Source: Carnegiea gigantea
Taxonomy: Eukaryota; Streptophyta; Magnoliopsida; Caryophyllales; Cactaceae
Direction: 5' to 3'
Length of the DNA stretch: 64,000 bases
NCBI GenBank assembly: GCA_029747015.1
Contig: JAKOGI010001550.1
Location: 153,777-217,776, forward strand
Positions 12,461-25,667 of the stretch are shown one piece after another. The first letter of the stretch is position 1, and each line of letters opens with the position of its first letter. Below the pieces are notes generated by a model. The model searched no databases and was not told the origin of the DNA. It worked only from the letters and a program-made list of their open reading frames with translations. A program made the translations under genes and the position numbers.

Positions 12461-14053
12461 CTCGAATAATAGTTCTAGGAGGTTTGATCACCCTTATTTC
12501 TATGTCTGTCAAGTTAGAGCATACAAAATGTGTTGATAGCATCCTTCACTACTATATTTATGTAGCAAGATGACCAAGGGTGACTACTTCGCGTCATTAT
12601 CTCCTTGCTAATCAAGGATAATCTTGTTCCCTTGTTTCCCCCACTCGAACCCCAATTATGACTGTGCTATCTCCACTCTATAGTTTATTCAATAAGAACA
12701 AATCTACTGATTATGTCCACACAGAGGATGTTGCACTCCACAACATAGTTCAAGTGGGCCATAGTGAGATTCATGGTATGCTAATTACCCATGCCTAATA
12801 TTTTAAAGATGTCAATCCTTGTTTGGTCAATTGGGGAGACCAACATATCTTGGTAGCACCTGGACTCTCCCTTTATCCCTTCTTTAACTGATTAATTCTT
12901 ATTTTACCTCATGTCCCTCTTTGTTTTTGCTGCTTACACTAAAGACGCTACTTTCTCCAAACATGAGAGGATTAATATGTGAGTATCATGAGTGGATAGG
13001 CAAATATACTGATATGGTTGCACAACATTCAGGAACGCATTTTGCATTAGCGTGTAGTCATAGATAGGGCTTCTAGTTTTTTTGGTTTATAGTACAACCT
13101 TTTGTTTTATTTTTGGAGTTTCTTTTTATTAGCACAATAATTATCATCTAAGGAATAATAAGAGAATCTTAGGTATAGTTTTCCATTTTAGGACTCATTT
13201 TATGTAGGTTTGTACCGAAATAATTCAAAAAGAAAAAGAAACTCTAATGATGACAATGTTAGGCTTCGTAGTTTCCTCTAATGATGAACTAAGCTTTCGG
13301 AAATGAGTTTTTAAAAATGTGCTTCATCATTTTCAACATATCATTCAATAAGAATAATTTACCTGAGGAATAATGCAAATGTGTTGGTATATGCATTCTT
13401 ATGAGCTAGTTAAGACTTTAGTAGAGGTCCCGTATGGATTTGAACTTTCCATAGGCTAATTTATTATTACTCTCCTTTCATAACTAATTCTTCTTGGGCT
13501 TCAGTTCTCCAAAAGTTGCTTTTGTTGCCCTTAGAAACCATGGTTATCAAATGCATTTGTCAAAGTGACACATAAATTATTTATAATTAACAAACCACAT
13601 TGACCAAATAGCTACCCTTGATATGATGCTATGCCGCATGCTAGCCCCATTGACCTTAACCCTTTCCTTAGTGTGAATTGCCATATTTAGCGCATTTGCC
13701 AAGCATGTTCTCTGATCTTAAGCCAAAGGCTATTGATTTACATGACATGATGTGATCATTGGGTGGTAGTTTACAGATGTTCTGATCTCTTGGTTACAAA
13801 GTTTGGTTTGTTTGCTATGCTTAAAATGGATTTGGTTTGTCTAGAATATATGAAATCCCTTATTTTGATTGATGGTTTGCTTTTATGAATTATTGTAGTC
13901 AATGAGTTTGAGATTGTTTGGTGCTCTCATTTTATCTCTATTATCATTCCCTTATCTTCAATTAAAAGAAAAAATATGAAATTTTAAAAAAAAGGAAAAA
14001 AAAAGAGAATAAAAAATTTTGGTTTGTTGAGTCGTATAGAGTTGTTTTTCCGT
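12461..14053. other. No gene recognised; probable retrotransposon 3' region
   Basis: No conserved domain seen. An A-rich stretch at 13965-14020 resembles the A-rich spacer often found before the 3' LTR of large gypsy elements. A similar A-rich stretch occurs at 28900-28960 inside another LTR element here. Confidence 0.4.
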
Positions 14054-14311
14054 GTCTTAACTCTTTTTCATGAGATTCTTTGTGGAATACCCCTATAGAC
14101 TGGATGACTGATTGATTAGAGGAATAGCTAAATTGTCGAAAGTGTGATTGTTATGCTTATGGTCATTCGCTTTGAGCTCCTTGTGTTAACTCCTTTTCTT
14201 GAGATTCTTTATGGAATACCCCTATAGACTGGATGAGTGATTGATTAGAGGAACGGCTAAATTGTCGAAAGTGTGATTGTTATGCTTATGGTCATTCGCT
14301 TTTGGCTCCTT
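14054..14311. repeat. 129-bp tandem duplication
   Basis: Two adjacent, nearly identical copies of a 129-bp unit (14054-14182 and 14183-14311). The landmark CTATAGACTGGATGA occurs at 14093 and 14222. I see only a handful of differences, so the duplication is recent compared with the surrounding decayed sequence. Confidence 0.9.
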
Positions 14312-14632
14312 ACTACCCAAAGAGCTTGTTCTCGCCTTACCTCTTACCCGTTTATGACTTATGAGAAGTCCTCCTTATTGTCTTATGTTTATTACATCCT
14401 TATGGTGGAAAATTTTGAGAGCCTTAGGAAGCATTCAATGGGGCTGGATAAGTATAGGAGAATCTCACTATAATTTAAACAGAAGAGTGGAGCACTTTAC
14501 ATTATCTAAAGTGAGGTTCTACACATCTATCTAGTTCCATCTTTTTCATGTGATGATATGTATTACTTACGATTACTTGAGTGATTGTTCAAGTTTGATG
14601 TTGTGGTCTTACAAAACATTTAGAAAGTCTCT

Positions 14633-15899
14633 TGATCACTATCGCAAGCGCACGGGTAGTTGTAGCATAGATAAAAGATATCGTTCCTTAGGGATTAATA
14701 TAATCTATTGAGTCTTGTCTATCAGAATATGCTAAGTAAAATTCTAATTCAAATGGTTCGATATAACAACTTCTAATTTGCTAATTTTTAAATCAATCAA
14801 GGAAAAATATGTCTAGGAATTTATGCGGTTATGATAAGTGATTGGATCAAAACGACAAACATTCGCTTTTTCTCTAATCGGTTAATCTCCAGGAACTGCA
14901 ATCTATCCAAAAATTTGGCATATTCTTTCGAACTCAACCAAATTTGTCTAAACTCAGCAAAAGTCATTCTTTCGAACTAACATGTCTTAATCTAAGTTAA
15001 TTATCTTGATTACTTTTTAGTTCTCCTAAAATGCAAATCTCTCTTTCGAGACACCGTTATATCAGGTCTTATTGAGCAGTCTAAAAATCAAATGTCACCT
15101 TTCAGTTTTTCACCAGGTTGTTTCAAATATGCAAGGAAACTTTGGCTAAAAATTCACTCGCAACATGAATAAGGCTTGATAGAACGGAATCAAACCAATC
15201 ATGAAGACAAGCACAATTCTTTAAATTAAAATATGATCCAACAATACTTTTATAAACTACTAAATCTCTGGACAAAAATTAAACTACCCACACACGATTA
15301 AGGATTAAACAACTAAACAACGTTTTGCGAAATCTGAGTGGAAGGGCTTGACTGAGAATAGCCTTCAACCAAGGGCTTCAAACCGCCTTAAGATCAAACA
15401 TTCATACTCAAGATTTCTCACTATTACAATAACCAAACTAAGAATCTAACTAAAAGAACAAAAAGTTGAGAATGATAAACTAATGCGATTCTTGCTTGCT
15501 ATGCATCTTCTCCTTCTGCTGCTTCTTGAACGAGGCCTTCTATAGGAAAACCGGGATGTTCTCAGCCACACAGCCGAAGGAAAACGAAGATTCAATGGTT
15601 TCACCTCTCACCACGGTCCGTGGCAGGCACCACAGTTCGACCGTGGTCTAGGCTGGAACTGGTTTTCTGCTCTTTTCTTGCTCCACGGGCTTAGCAGCAC
15701 ATAGGTGTCCTTGGGGGAGGTCAAAATACATCTACTAAGGGTCAAATACAGAAAGGCCTAAAATCCTACAAAACACATCAAACAACTATACCCAATCATA
15801 AATCGAGAATAGGAGCATAAATAATAACATTAAGCACATAATTCTCCTAAAAATGAAGCAAATAGCCCTGAAAATAATGTATACATTAAGCACTTACCA
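14633..15899 (-). mobile_element. Solo LTR with TCTCT target duplication
   Basis: The 1267-bp segment begins TGATCACTATCGC and ends CACTTACCA on the plus strand, giving TG...CA termini, and is flanked by perfect 5-bp repeats TCTCT (14628-14632 and 15900-15904). No internal retrotransposon region is present, so this is best read as a solo LTR left by LTR-LTR recombination. Read on the minus strand it starts TGGTAAGTGC and has a palindromic CACGGTC/GACCGTG segment at about 15611-15650, in the U3-like position seen in other LTRs of this window. The orientation is inferred from that layout. Confidence 0.85.
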
Positions 15900-15904
15900 T
15901 CTCT

Positions 15905-16816
15905 TTTATTGTCTTTGGGCAAATATGGTGATCATATTGGCGGGTTTAGAGTCAATCTTACCATTGACCTACTGTTATTGTCGTACTTGAGGAGGTTCCA
16001 CATAAAATATCATGTTTTTTTTTCTTATTTTTCATTTTGAGTTGTGAGGAGGTTTAAGGTCAAGCAATGGTCTAAGCATGTGATGATTTATTGCATTAAC
16101 ATTTTGTGTGTAGGCTTAACGTCATTTAATGTTTGTTTGTTGGGATATTACGGTAAGAATATTTGATTTTGGCCCCATTTTGCTTCACTCTTGGGTCCTT
16201 TCAGTTTGACACATTCTGAAGGTTTTAAGGCCATTAATGTGGTAAAACCTTGAGTAATGTGATGGATTGCACAATAGTAGGTTAACATGGGTTAGTTATG
16301 CTCCTACACAGCTTGCACCATAATAGATGGCTAAAATTGGGCTTCCAATGTGCAACACAAATGTTGCCCGTTTTCTATGAATGTTTAGCTCCTTTGCCTT
16401 TTATGATACTTAGAAGGCCTTTTGTTTACTATTTAAAAGTGATTTTTAATGGGCTCACCATCCACCTTTTCTATATATACTATCCTGCATCTTTCTTAGA
16501 GTAAAGCCTATAAACTCGAAGAAGATAGAAGCAAGTTCAAGGTTCACAATGAAGATTAAAAGATAAAGCACATTGCCTTTGGATGTGATTCTCTTCACCC
16601 TTGTTTTCCATCTAGTGGTTTGTAAATCGAACAATAATGTTGGATTTTTAATTGTTGAACTTTCATGCTTAATCTAGTCACGTAATTTATTCAATCTAGC
16701 ACTTAGGTTTATTGCTTATGGGAGATTTTTTGGCCAAAGTTACTTACATAATATGACATAATAAGATGAAGTACTGAAAGAAGAAATCCACTACTGTATC
16801 ACCAAGTTTAGACTTG
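15905..16816. other. No recognisable feature
   Basis: AT-rich. One 68-codon ORF (16298-16504) has no recognisable domain. Confidence 0.5.
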
Positions 16817-19720
16817 GCATTGTAAGTGTTCGAGAGAAAACTGCATGTTGAAAGGTCAAATAATAATCCTAAATCGTGAACTCACAGTACGTAGAGAACA
16901 CTTGACAAATGATAATTGGTTTTCTTTAAGCAACTCTGCCATTTTGGATGAGTATTTGCAATTCTTATCAACTGTCACCCTTTGAATTGTTCACACTTGA
17001 GAAAGCATAAGTTTAACTTTGAGATGTGACTCATTCCTACGTTAGACGATCCCTAAAATCTTTCTTTTTAATTGATTTTTCCTTTACTGCTTAAAAGTTT
17101 CATTAGATAATTTAGGTTAGCCTTCCTTCAGGTGTTGAGTCACTTAGCAATGGTTAATAGGATTTAACATGGTAATTTGAACTTGGTCTTCATTGGAGTG
17201 ACACTTGACTATTGCAACACCCCATGCACTTGTGATGCTCAACTCTTTCTATCCGATTCGATTTCTTCACGAAGACAACATTTGATACCACCCAAGGTAG
17301 TTACATTCCTTTTGAACCCTTCTTTCAAGGGGAAGTTCTTAACATTTTCGAAGGTCCAGATGTAAACACATCGTTAGATTACCTAAGGAGATTAGGTAAG
17401 GCTTTCTTTTTCTGGCTGGGATAGGGGTCATCTTTGAGCTTAATGACCAGCTCCAGGGATACAGGGCCTAGAGGGAACAAGATCCACCTTATTGCTTGGT
17501 CCTATATTGGTTCTTGCGTGCTTGTTGGCTATAGTGAGAGCACTTCTAATTCCTTCATTGCAACTTGTTCTAATTTCTTTGATCGGGAGGTTCCAGCAGG
17601 ACATGTGGGGTCCTCCTCACTTAGTAATTTTAAGTTGACATGTCATGACTCTCTGGGCTTCCTGTAATCTCCATATAGCCTTCCTATTTCACCATCTTCC
17701 AACTCAAATTACATAGGAATAAGGTAGCATGCTACTATCACCATGATGGAACTAAGAGTTGATCCACTCACGATGACATTATAGGCCATTATGGCATCCA
17801 TATATACGAGGTCTACTTTGGTTGCTGGTAAGTTCACTTTTTCTTCAGCTCAGATAGTAGTGTTGATAGTTTTTGAGCAAGAAAGGTTATCGTCCTCAAG
17901 GATGTTAGTGAACTTGCCTATCTTTTGAATAGATTGCCAGAGGGATATTAAAATCAGTCAACTAATATACTATTAATCTAAAATGCCCACATAAATTAAC
18001 CAAACTACCAATGAAAACATAAGATTACCCCAACCCACTCAACTACTATTAATCTAACACCAATCGGAGTAAACAAGACAATCAACACCAAAATACATAA
18101 AAATGGTGATTAATGTAATGACATGGCCAATGAATCGACATGGCCAAACATCCACTTTCGAAATTACTCCTCAAAAGATCTCCAATGATAAGAAAATCAA
18201 TCCGAGAATCTACAACAAAGCATGCTTTAGATATTGACATTTCTGTCGTCTAGCATAGTCGTGCCAAGTGGTAAGTGTTGACCATGCCAACTGGATAGAC
18301 AACTTTCGTTGTTTTGCTCCTTTTCATTTTCTGTAAAAATACAGTGTGGGACAAGCAGCCAGTGCCACTTTTATGCTTTCTTCTTCTTAGTAATTTTTCT
18401 AGCTTAGTGCAATTCACATCCTCTAGCACATTTTGGGCTTCTTTTAGGTATGTTTCCTTCTTCAAGGCATCAAAGTAGGCTAGATAGCACTCAGATTTTT
18501 CGCTTGCTATTTAAAAAGCTATTTTGTGAGTTAACTCAAGTGTAAAGACCGCCAAATTGCAACAACTAGGCACTGAACAAATTCCTCACACTTAGATTTC
18601 ACTTGTCGTGAGTAAAGAATGAGGAAGACACCTTTCACAGGCGCAATGGCTGCATTTAACATATGCCATAAGCCCTTTAAACCCTTTGGTCCCACAAGTG
18701 GACGAATGCTATATTGTGAGGGTATATGGAAAAACATACCCAACAAATATTTGAAGAAGAAAAAGAAAAGGGAAGAAAAATTTTAAAAATCTTTTTTTTT
18801 AAAGTTTTTCATAAATTTTCGCAAATCAACATCAATAGGGTACAAAAGCACTCTTCATGTCCATAAATATGCCAAATGACAAGAGCACATATAGCACATG
18901 ATGAAAGATAGAATTCTAGAATCATATCCCTCACCCCCCCAAGTTGAGCAATTAACACATGTAAATTAAACCACTTTTAGTTGACATAATACGTTCCCCC
19001 TTGGTTTCCTTTCTAGAACAATAGTTAAGCACAGTAAATAAGTAGACAAAGTTAAGTGTGATAAGCTTAAGCAGTCAAATGCAAGACAAGGATCAAGATG
19101 AGTAATCATCACACGAGTGGCAGTTAGAATAACATATATCACATGGATTAATGGATCAATGTTTCAACGCCATAAGAATTGAAAAGGAAATTAAATTACT
19201 CCAAGGATAATTGCCTTGAGGGATGATAACTATTGCTTCAATGACCACACCTAGGTCGGACTATTGCTTCATTTATTATAAAATCTACATTTTCTCCCCC
19301 TCTGACTTTCATCAAAAAGTGAGATCAAATTAAGGAAAACATGGGCCATTATTTTAGGCTTACACAGCACAAAAATTGGATCATTTTTAAAGTAGCACCC
19401 AAATTAGAGAAATGGTTTGAAAAAGTACAAAATTGTCTTTGTAGGAAGGAATGGGGAGAACTGGTCATCCAAGGGAACTAAGTGAAGTGGTTTGGACGCA
19501 ATTGGCTTTTTAATCGGAAGGATCTGTGAGGGTGACTTAGTTTCAAGTTTCTTCGAGCTCGGCTGAGCTACTACTGATACCTTGTTATCCACAACCTTAG
19601 ATCCCTAACTTTGTTGATGCCAACTACTGACCTTTCTTTTTCCTTATTCCCTTCACAATTCTCATAACTTCTTCCTTAATAGTCTTTTTCCTGTTCTTCA
19701 TAAGAAAACATTGCACAAAA
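16817..19720. repeat. Diverged large repeat, copy 2 (partner at 1-2650)
   Basis: Direct-orientation partner of the first 2.65 kb of the window, matching from GTAAGTGTTCGAGAG at 16822 to about 19710. It carries about 260 bp of extra sequence around 18300-18560. It runs directly into the minus-strand ORF remnant at 19400-20600, which suggests that the repeat is part of an LTR retrotransposon read on the minus strand. Confidence 0.7.
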
Positions 19721-20600
19721 AGGTACGTTCATAATAAACAATGGTTCACCAGTTACCTTGAGATCTTAATTCGAACCCACTTGCTCTATTTGCATTAAAG
19801 ATACTGAAATATAACATAAGGTTCCTTTTGTAGGGTACCCTCTATAGTATACTTGATTAGCTCAAGTGGCACTATCTAAAGTCCCTTATTTAGAAATCCC
19901 AGGGCATTAGCCTCACGGATCCACTTGGACTAACAAGCCTTCTATTATAATGGATGATTTCAAACTTGTCTCCCTAGGAAGCCAGCCAAGAGATTACAAG
20001 GATCAGAATGTCAATTAAAGAGTGGGTGATGTCAGGTTAGAAATGGATTTTGTAGGTTTAGAAGAAGTGCTCTTCAACATATTCATCCTCATACTCCTAT
20101 TAGCTAAAGAAGTGCACTTAAATTTCTAGGTTTTTAACTTCTTTTTATTTATCATCTTATTCATAACCTCAATACACTCCTTTTCCACTTGAGGTATGTT
20201 AAAATACTCAAAAATGTAAACCAATAAGTTCATATAGGGTAGCAGAGAATTCCTGGATGATTCCCTACCCTTATCTATGTACTCAAGAATGATCTTAGAG
20301 AAATTCTCATCATGATTTATCATAATGTGCCAAACCATTCCAAGGGCCTTTTAAGACAGCAATTCATTAGTGTATCCCCAACGTAGATCATCCTTACCAA
20401 GACAGCAATTCAAAGAAGAGCTAAATGTAAGACATATTAGGGCTAAGCTCTGTTCTAGGGAAGTTATCAGAGAAAAGCATTAGTGCAATCATTTATGGGT
20501 TCATAGCACACCTTTGCAAGGTCAGCCTTGAGATAGAGGATTTCATCTAAGATAGCAGCAAAGAAACTAAAGTCTGCACCCTTAATAGATGTTGTATGGT
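19400..20600 (-). pseudogene. Plant retrotransposon ORF remnant (Athila-associated type), minus strand
   Basis: On the minus strand, 20338-20126 reads HIMINHDENFSKI, then SLLPYMNLLVYIFEYFNIP and a tail ending MINKKKL. The pattern LPY-x2-LL-x3-FEY(F/Y)-x-(I/V)P followed by KMIN-x-K is one I associate with the transposon ORF found in many plant Athila-like elements. A Lys/Pro-rich stretch with KPLHLVPLDD (19592-19404) would be the following linker. Upstream, minus-strand 20600-20490 reads like the AILDEILYLKADL part of a coiled coil. Frames are broken between these blocks. Family identity is from memory and unconfirmed. Confidence 0.45.
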
Positions 20601-20603
20601 AAA

Positions 20604-21245
20604 TGATGTGATTGAGGAGTTTGAATCACCAAGATTAGGGTCAATGTGCATAAAGCCAAAAATTAAAATCTAGAACAAGGCCCCTTTGCTGAAATTAGCA
20701 CTAATTCAAGGCTATAAAGCGAGACGTGATTGATAATGAAGAATAAAGAGCACTAAGATTTCTAAACACCACTTAATCCCTCAATAATTACACCCCGAAG
20801 CACTAAGATAAAGTTTATGCTTTAAAAATACCACACTAGAAATGGGGATAAGTTTTGAAATATTTTTATGACAGAGAATAACAATTGAGCCATATCATGC
20901 TTCACTCATCAAATTCTGATTACAAGAGAGAAAAGTTAGCATATTTAAAGGCTTGCAAAGACCCATGACTTATTCCCTAAGCAAGTAGTTAACCAATAGG
21001 AAAATTATATCATTAGCTAGGGCAATACAAAATACTAAGATAAACTTTCTTACTGATAAAAACTGATAAAAATGCTTCATTAACTGAGCACATTCAAATT
21101 TGATGAAAACATTACCAACGGTACCAATGTTCTTTTTCATTTTATGCTAGGACTTGGTTGCACCTTAGCTGCGAAAACGAATCTGCCCTAAACCTTTCCA
21201 TTAGAGCGTATTCCATGCATTCCTTTGGGATATTTTATCCTGTCA
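20604..21245 (-). repeat. 3' LTR of the short gypsy-type element
   Basis: About 642 bp; minus-strand start TGACAGGA and end near TCATCA. The boundary at 20604 is inferred by alignment with the other LTR and may be a few bases off. Confidence 0.55.
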
Positions 21246-22440
21246 TCTCCCCACATTTCAAGGCCTCACTTACAGATTGTCGTATTTTAGACTACCCTAA
21301 CACTAACTCCATGTGGTTTAAATGTTTCCTCAAGGCTCGACCTTTTACTTCCTCATCCCTTCCTTAACATTCCTTGTCTTTCAATATACAACAAAATGTC
21401 CTTTTCTTGATGTATCGCTCCTGCTTTTGGTGTTGTACAACCTATTCTTTTGAACACCCTTGGATTTGAAGGACCCTACTAATCACAAGGAGTTCCCCTT
21501 GCTTATGTTTAACAAGATCCTATCAACTTAGTTTTGGTCAATTTTCTCAACCCCCTCGATAGTTAAGTTATTTCTATTAGGGTAATCAACTGGGAAGTGA
21601 CTATAGCCGTGAGATTAAAAGCATTTCATGGTATCAAGCTTCTTAAGTTGTTCTTTAAGCGTACCATTTTCCTTATCTTCCACTTTTTTGGGTCAGAGCG
21701 TGTTCGAGGGCCCTAAGTAGGAGCTAGGCCGTACATAAGGCGGGGAAAGCTTCTCTCCTTTGGCTTATTATTCCACTTTATAACTATCTTCATAAAAAGA
21801 AGTGACCAGTAAGTCTTTCTTGAATAATGGAGAAAGAAATACCTTCTCAATGCTAGAACCTAGGACTTGATTTTAGACTTGCCTTCAATGGCCCTTATTC
21901 TTTTATGATTTCTATACCATTAAGAGACATATTTATCAAACCTTAAGACAAACCACATTAAACCACATCTTATCATTGTGCCTTTGCTCTTAAATATCTA
22001 CTCATTCTCATTTGTCTATTCAAGGAATGAATTTAAGCCTAAGTGTCCATCAAAAAGGCATACATAAACTATGAGGTTCCTAAGTTAATCTCTATAAGGT
22101 CTTCCACTTTTGTGCTTCCCAACAACTCCATCATCAAATGCATGTTTTCGAGGTTTTCTACCCTTTTTTTATACATTTACGTATCAAGACCTCTGTTCTT
22201 TGGGCGGTGTTTCTCATGTCTTGTTGGAGTTAGAAAAAATGACATGAGTTCGCTTAAGGTAGAGATCTTTTAGAATGCTGGTAGATTTGGCTTCTTCCTT
22301 CATAGGTTAAGGAATGGGAATTTTGATTCAAGGCTTTTTGTGGGTATAGAAATACGTTTGGGTTAAGTATAGGTTTTTGGTGGACCTTTAAAATTTCTAG
22401 AAGGATGAAAGCAAAGTAATAAAATCAAACTAAGCAACGG
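21246..22440 (-). pseudogene. gypsy Gag remnant with decayed zinc knuckle, minus strand
   Basis: Near 21530-21650 the minus strand reads LKKLDTMKCF, stop, SHGYSHFPVDYPNRNNLTI. This is a gypsy-type knuckle C-x2-C-x4-H-x4-C followed by the usual PNR-x-LT stretch, but here the second Cys is Ser, the last Cys is Tyr and a stop replaces a residue between them. Upstream text (SPPYVRPSSYLGPS) fits the low-complexity Gag tail. No intact frame exists. Confidence 0.6.
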
Positions 22441-22469
22441 AACCTCACCAACAATTTGAGGACCTCTGT

Positions 22470-22482
22470 GTTCTTATACCAA
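22470..22482 (-). other. Probable primer binding site, minus strand
   Basis: On the minus strand TTGGTATAAGAAC lies two bases after the presumed 5' LTR end. It matches the initiator-Met PBS TGGTATCAGAGC at most positions. Confidence 0.55.
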
Positions 22483-22483
22483 C

Positions 22484-23210
22484 TGAAGCAAATCAAGAAG
22501 CTTGAATGGCCAACATTAAGGTCAATGTGCCAAAAACAAAAAAATAAAAGCATAAAAAAGGCCCCTACCAGAATTAGCACAACTTAAGGCTCTAAAGCAA
22601 GGTGCATTTGAGAGCCAAGAACAAAGAGCAAATAACAAATCCTAAGGCAAAAGGAATATCTTCAATCACACAGAGGGCCAGACGGCACTTAATCCCTTAA
22701 TGCTTCTACCATCAAGGACTAAGATAATAATTGGACTCTAAAAATGCCTCCTAAAAAATCGGATGAAGGTTTTAGAGATTTCTATGAGATAAAGTAGTGA
22801 TCAGTTATATCAAATTTCCTTCGTCAAAGTCTAATTACAAGAGAGAAAGTTTACCCCTTTAAAGGCTTACGAAGATCCATCACTTAATCTCCAATGGAGG
22901 AGTTAGCAAATAGGAAGATTATTATGTCATTAGCCAACTAAAAATTAGACAAAAATCATTCGCTACGACAAATAGAAAATAAGCAGTAAAAATATAAGGT
23001 GAATATGAGTGGGATAACCTTTCTCACTTATAGAAACCAATGAAAATACTTCATTAGATGAGCAAATTCAAATTGCATGACAGTAGTACAAATGGTGTAT
23101 TTTTTCTTTGTACTTTTACTAGAATTTAGTTTCTCCTGAGCTGTGACGATAAAACTTTCTCGAACCTTCTCATTGAGGATATTCCAAATACTTATTTATT
23201 GTGCTGGTCA
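22484..23210 (-). repeat. 5' LTR of the short gypsy-type element
   Basis: About 727 bp. On the minus strand it starts TGACCAGCAC and ends TTTGCTTCA before the PBS. Partner 20604-21245. Divergence between the two is high, so the insertion is old. Confidence 0.55.
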
Positions 23211-24324
23211 AGTTCAAAGTCCTTGAACCCTATTTTTGTGATTTTTTTAAGGCTATTAAATACATGTACAAATTCCAGCAGCTCGATGTTTTTTGTAAAT
23301 TTCACCCCTAGTATTGGGAATTATCAAAAGCTACTTATAAGGGTGTAAGGTAGGCCCAGTAGGCTTTCAAAGCATTGTATATGGACCATGAACTAGAACC
23401 CGGGCGCTATCTTCCATGAATGGTTAGACCTGCTTGTTAAGTGTATGGTTCGAATTTTATTTTGCTTACTTTGTCTTCATTTTCAGCAAAAACAACCCAG
23501 ACTATAACAGCAAGTTGGCCACACACTCAGCAACCTAGCCCGACTCCCGACAGCATTGACTGCCTCCCCTAGAAGGATGGATAATGCCCCTAATCCAAGA
23601 ACCTGGCTGGGTTCTAGACTGTAACTGAGTCTAACGTTTTTACACAATTGACAGCCTTACTGTCTGACTAGCCTAAATATTACTACTGGGATCTTGTGCC
23701 ACAGCCTGCTTCCCAAGCCTTTTCTACCTTGTCCAAAAAATAGTTAATGAATAATAAATGAGTTAATCAATAGAGTCACTAATGAGTTTTTCAGGTAAAC
23801 TTTAAAACCAAGTGCACTCTCTAAAATGAACTATAATCCATAAGGGATAGCTGGTTCATTTTAAAGAGGTTTTCGAAAAGCCCTTGAACAACCTCTAGAG
23901 TAGAGGCCCCTAGTCCATAGGTTCGATTCAAGCATCTATATTTGGTGGTGCACGTATGATAGCATGATGCAATGCATCACAACATCACTCATCATCATTA
24001 TGCCCTCTACTAACAAAGCACAAAATTAAGTTGATTCACACATTAAGTACAAGGCATGTACCATGCTATGATCTGCCAAATTAGAAAATAAAAGTTAAAG
24101 GCGATATGTTAATCTAGAGAAACACAAATAAAGAATCCAAATTATTACAACGGGTATGGACTAAACTAATAAAAATTACATCTTTGTTTATTGCCCAAAA
24201 TTAAATAAAACAATAAAAGGGAAAAAGGAAGAGAAGAGGAAGCGATTAAGGTTGTGCCTTTAGGTTGACCAACTTGATCAATTCAAAAATCTAGCAAGAT
24301 TTTGATGGAGTGACATTCCACCAC
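23211..24324. other. No gene; degenerate repeat DNA
   Basis: No coding domain seen. 23590-23625 contains AACCTGGCTGGGTTC, a motif that recurs through 30.2-36.9 kb and 40.6-41.3 kb, so a scrap of the same element family may lie here. Confidence 0.4.
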
Positions 24325-24645
24325 TAATAAGTGCCCAATTGGCATAGGAATTTTAGGAGGTCGTGCTTGCATTTTTGGGGATAGGCATCCATTTTTAATA
24401 ATTTTTTGTTCCTTTTCTGCTTTAAGCTTAGGTCTCATGTTTTTGATTGAATTTCTATAGATTCTAACTAAGAGAACCCGAGCGTGCCTACAAGATAAAT
24501 GGAAAAATTTAAGCACGCATATGGGCTGTGAAAATGTTTTCATTCCTTCCTCTTTTCTCCATTAGATTTATTGCTCAGTGGATAAGTTTGTATTTTGTGT
24601 TAAATTTTTAGTTGTAAATCCTAGGATTGATGTTAAACTTGCAGT
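24325..24645 (+). repeat. 5' LTR, internally deleted
   Basis: About 320 bp that aligns with both ends of 29524-30168 but lacks the middle third, including the TATA region. The right boundary is approximate. Confidence 0.55.
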
Positions 24646-25667
24646 TGAATGTGCTGTTGAGTTCATTGTATGGTGTGCTTTTAGATTCTTGGGCTTACTT
24701 CATCAAGTCTAGAGTTTAAAATGCATCTAAGAAATTTAATCACCTTCCTATGGGTATTGGACATTAGGGGGCATTGAAAGTTGAATGCTAATGCTGAAAT
24801 AACCAAACTTGACATGATTGTTTGGTGTCTTGAGAAAGAATTGTCAATTGAGAGACCTAAAATGACAATCACGTACTTAATGAACCCAAACTAATCGAGA
24901 ATCTATGAAAATTGATAATTGATTTGATTTGGGTATTTCACACCACCTCAAAAGAGGGTTCTGATACCTCGAGCATTGATCTTGAAAATTCCTAATTAAA
25001 GAGAAATGCTTGATTTATTCATGAACCGGGTAATTGCTTGGTTGACTTAAGTCCTTTAATATTAGTCCATTAGATTAGATAGTGGACTCCTTTAATTTTA
25101 ATCTCAAATTTTGATTCTTTTAGCCTATCTTGGTGGAATGTATCATAGTAGATTGACTTATCACCTGTAGGAGGCAACTTTGATTTACTATAACACTACC
25201 ATACTCATATGGCCTTAGCATGCTTTTGGCACTACTAGAGACTAGTGTCAAATATTGAGTTTTGCTCAATAGTTTGATCAAACATTTTGTTTTTCTTTTG
25301 AAGAAAAGCCCAACAATTTGAAAGTTAAAAATCCAAAGAGATCAATGATAATTTTCCGGTTCCCCCAATTCAAGCATGAATTATTTTGCAGGTATTTTAA
25401 TTGTTTGTAGACTTTTCTTGCTCAATATGGCTGTCGTGTGGGTCAATATGATGTTTTAGGCATTGCTGATGAGAGTGTAAATAGTGAAATTTAAGCTCTT
25501 TTAGAGGATTAGGGCTTTCGTGCCAAAAGCATTTAAAAAATTAGTATTTCCTTACATAGATTACTTGGTATTTGAATAAATTTTAAAAGGCTAGTCGAGC
25601 CTCCATGTGTTTTTTCCCTAACCGATGTGTTTTTTATGCTAAATCCTATTGTTGGGAGTAATTTATT

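Larger units (their letters stand above)
20604..23210 (-). mobile_element. Short non-autonomous gypsy-type element, minus strand
   Basis: Two diverged direct repeats (20604-21245 and 22484-23210) share blocks such as GGTCAATGTGC, CACTTAATCCCT, TAATTACACC-like text, ATTACAAGAGAGAAA and AAAGGCTT in order, and so look like LTRs. On the minus strand the 5' LTR (22484-23210) is followed by TTGGTATAAGAAC (PBS-like, 22470-22482), then a gag remnant, then a purine-rich GGGGAGA (about 21246-21252) before the 3' LTR, which would start TGACAGGATAAAA. The internal region is only about 1.24 kb, with no pol, so the element is a deletion derivative. I could not identify a convincing target duplication. Confidence 0.62.
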
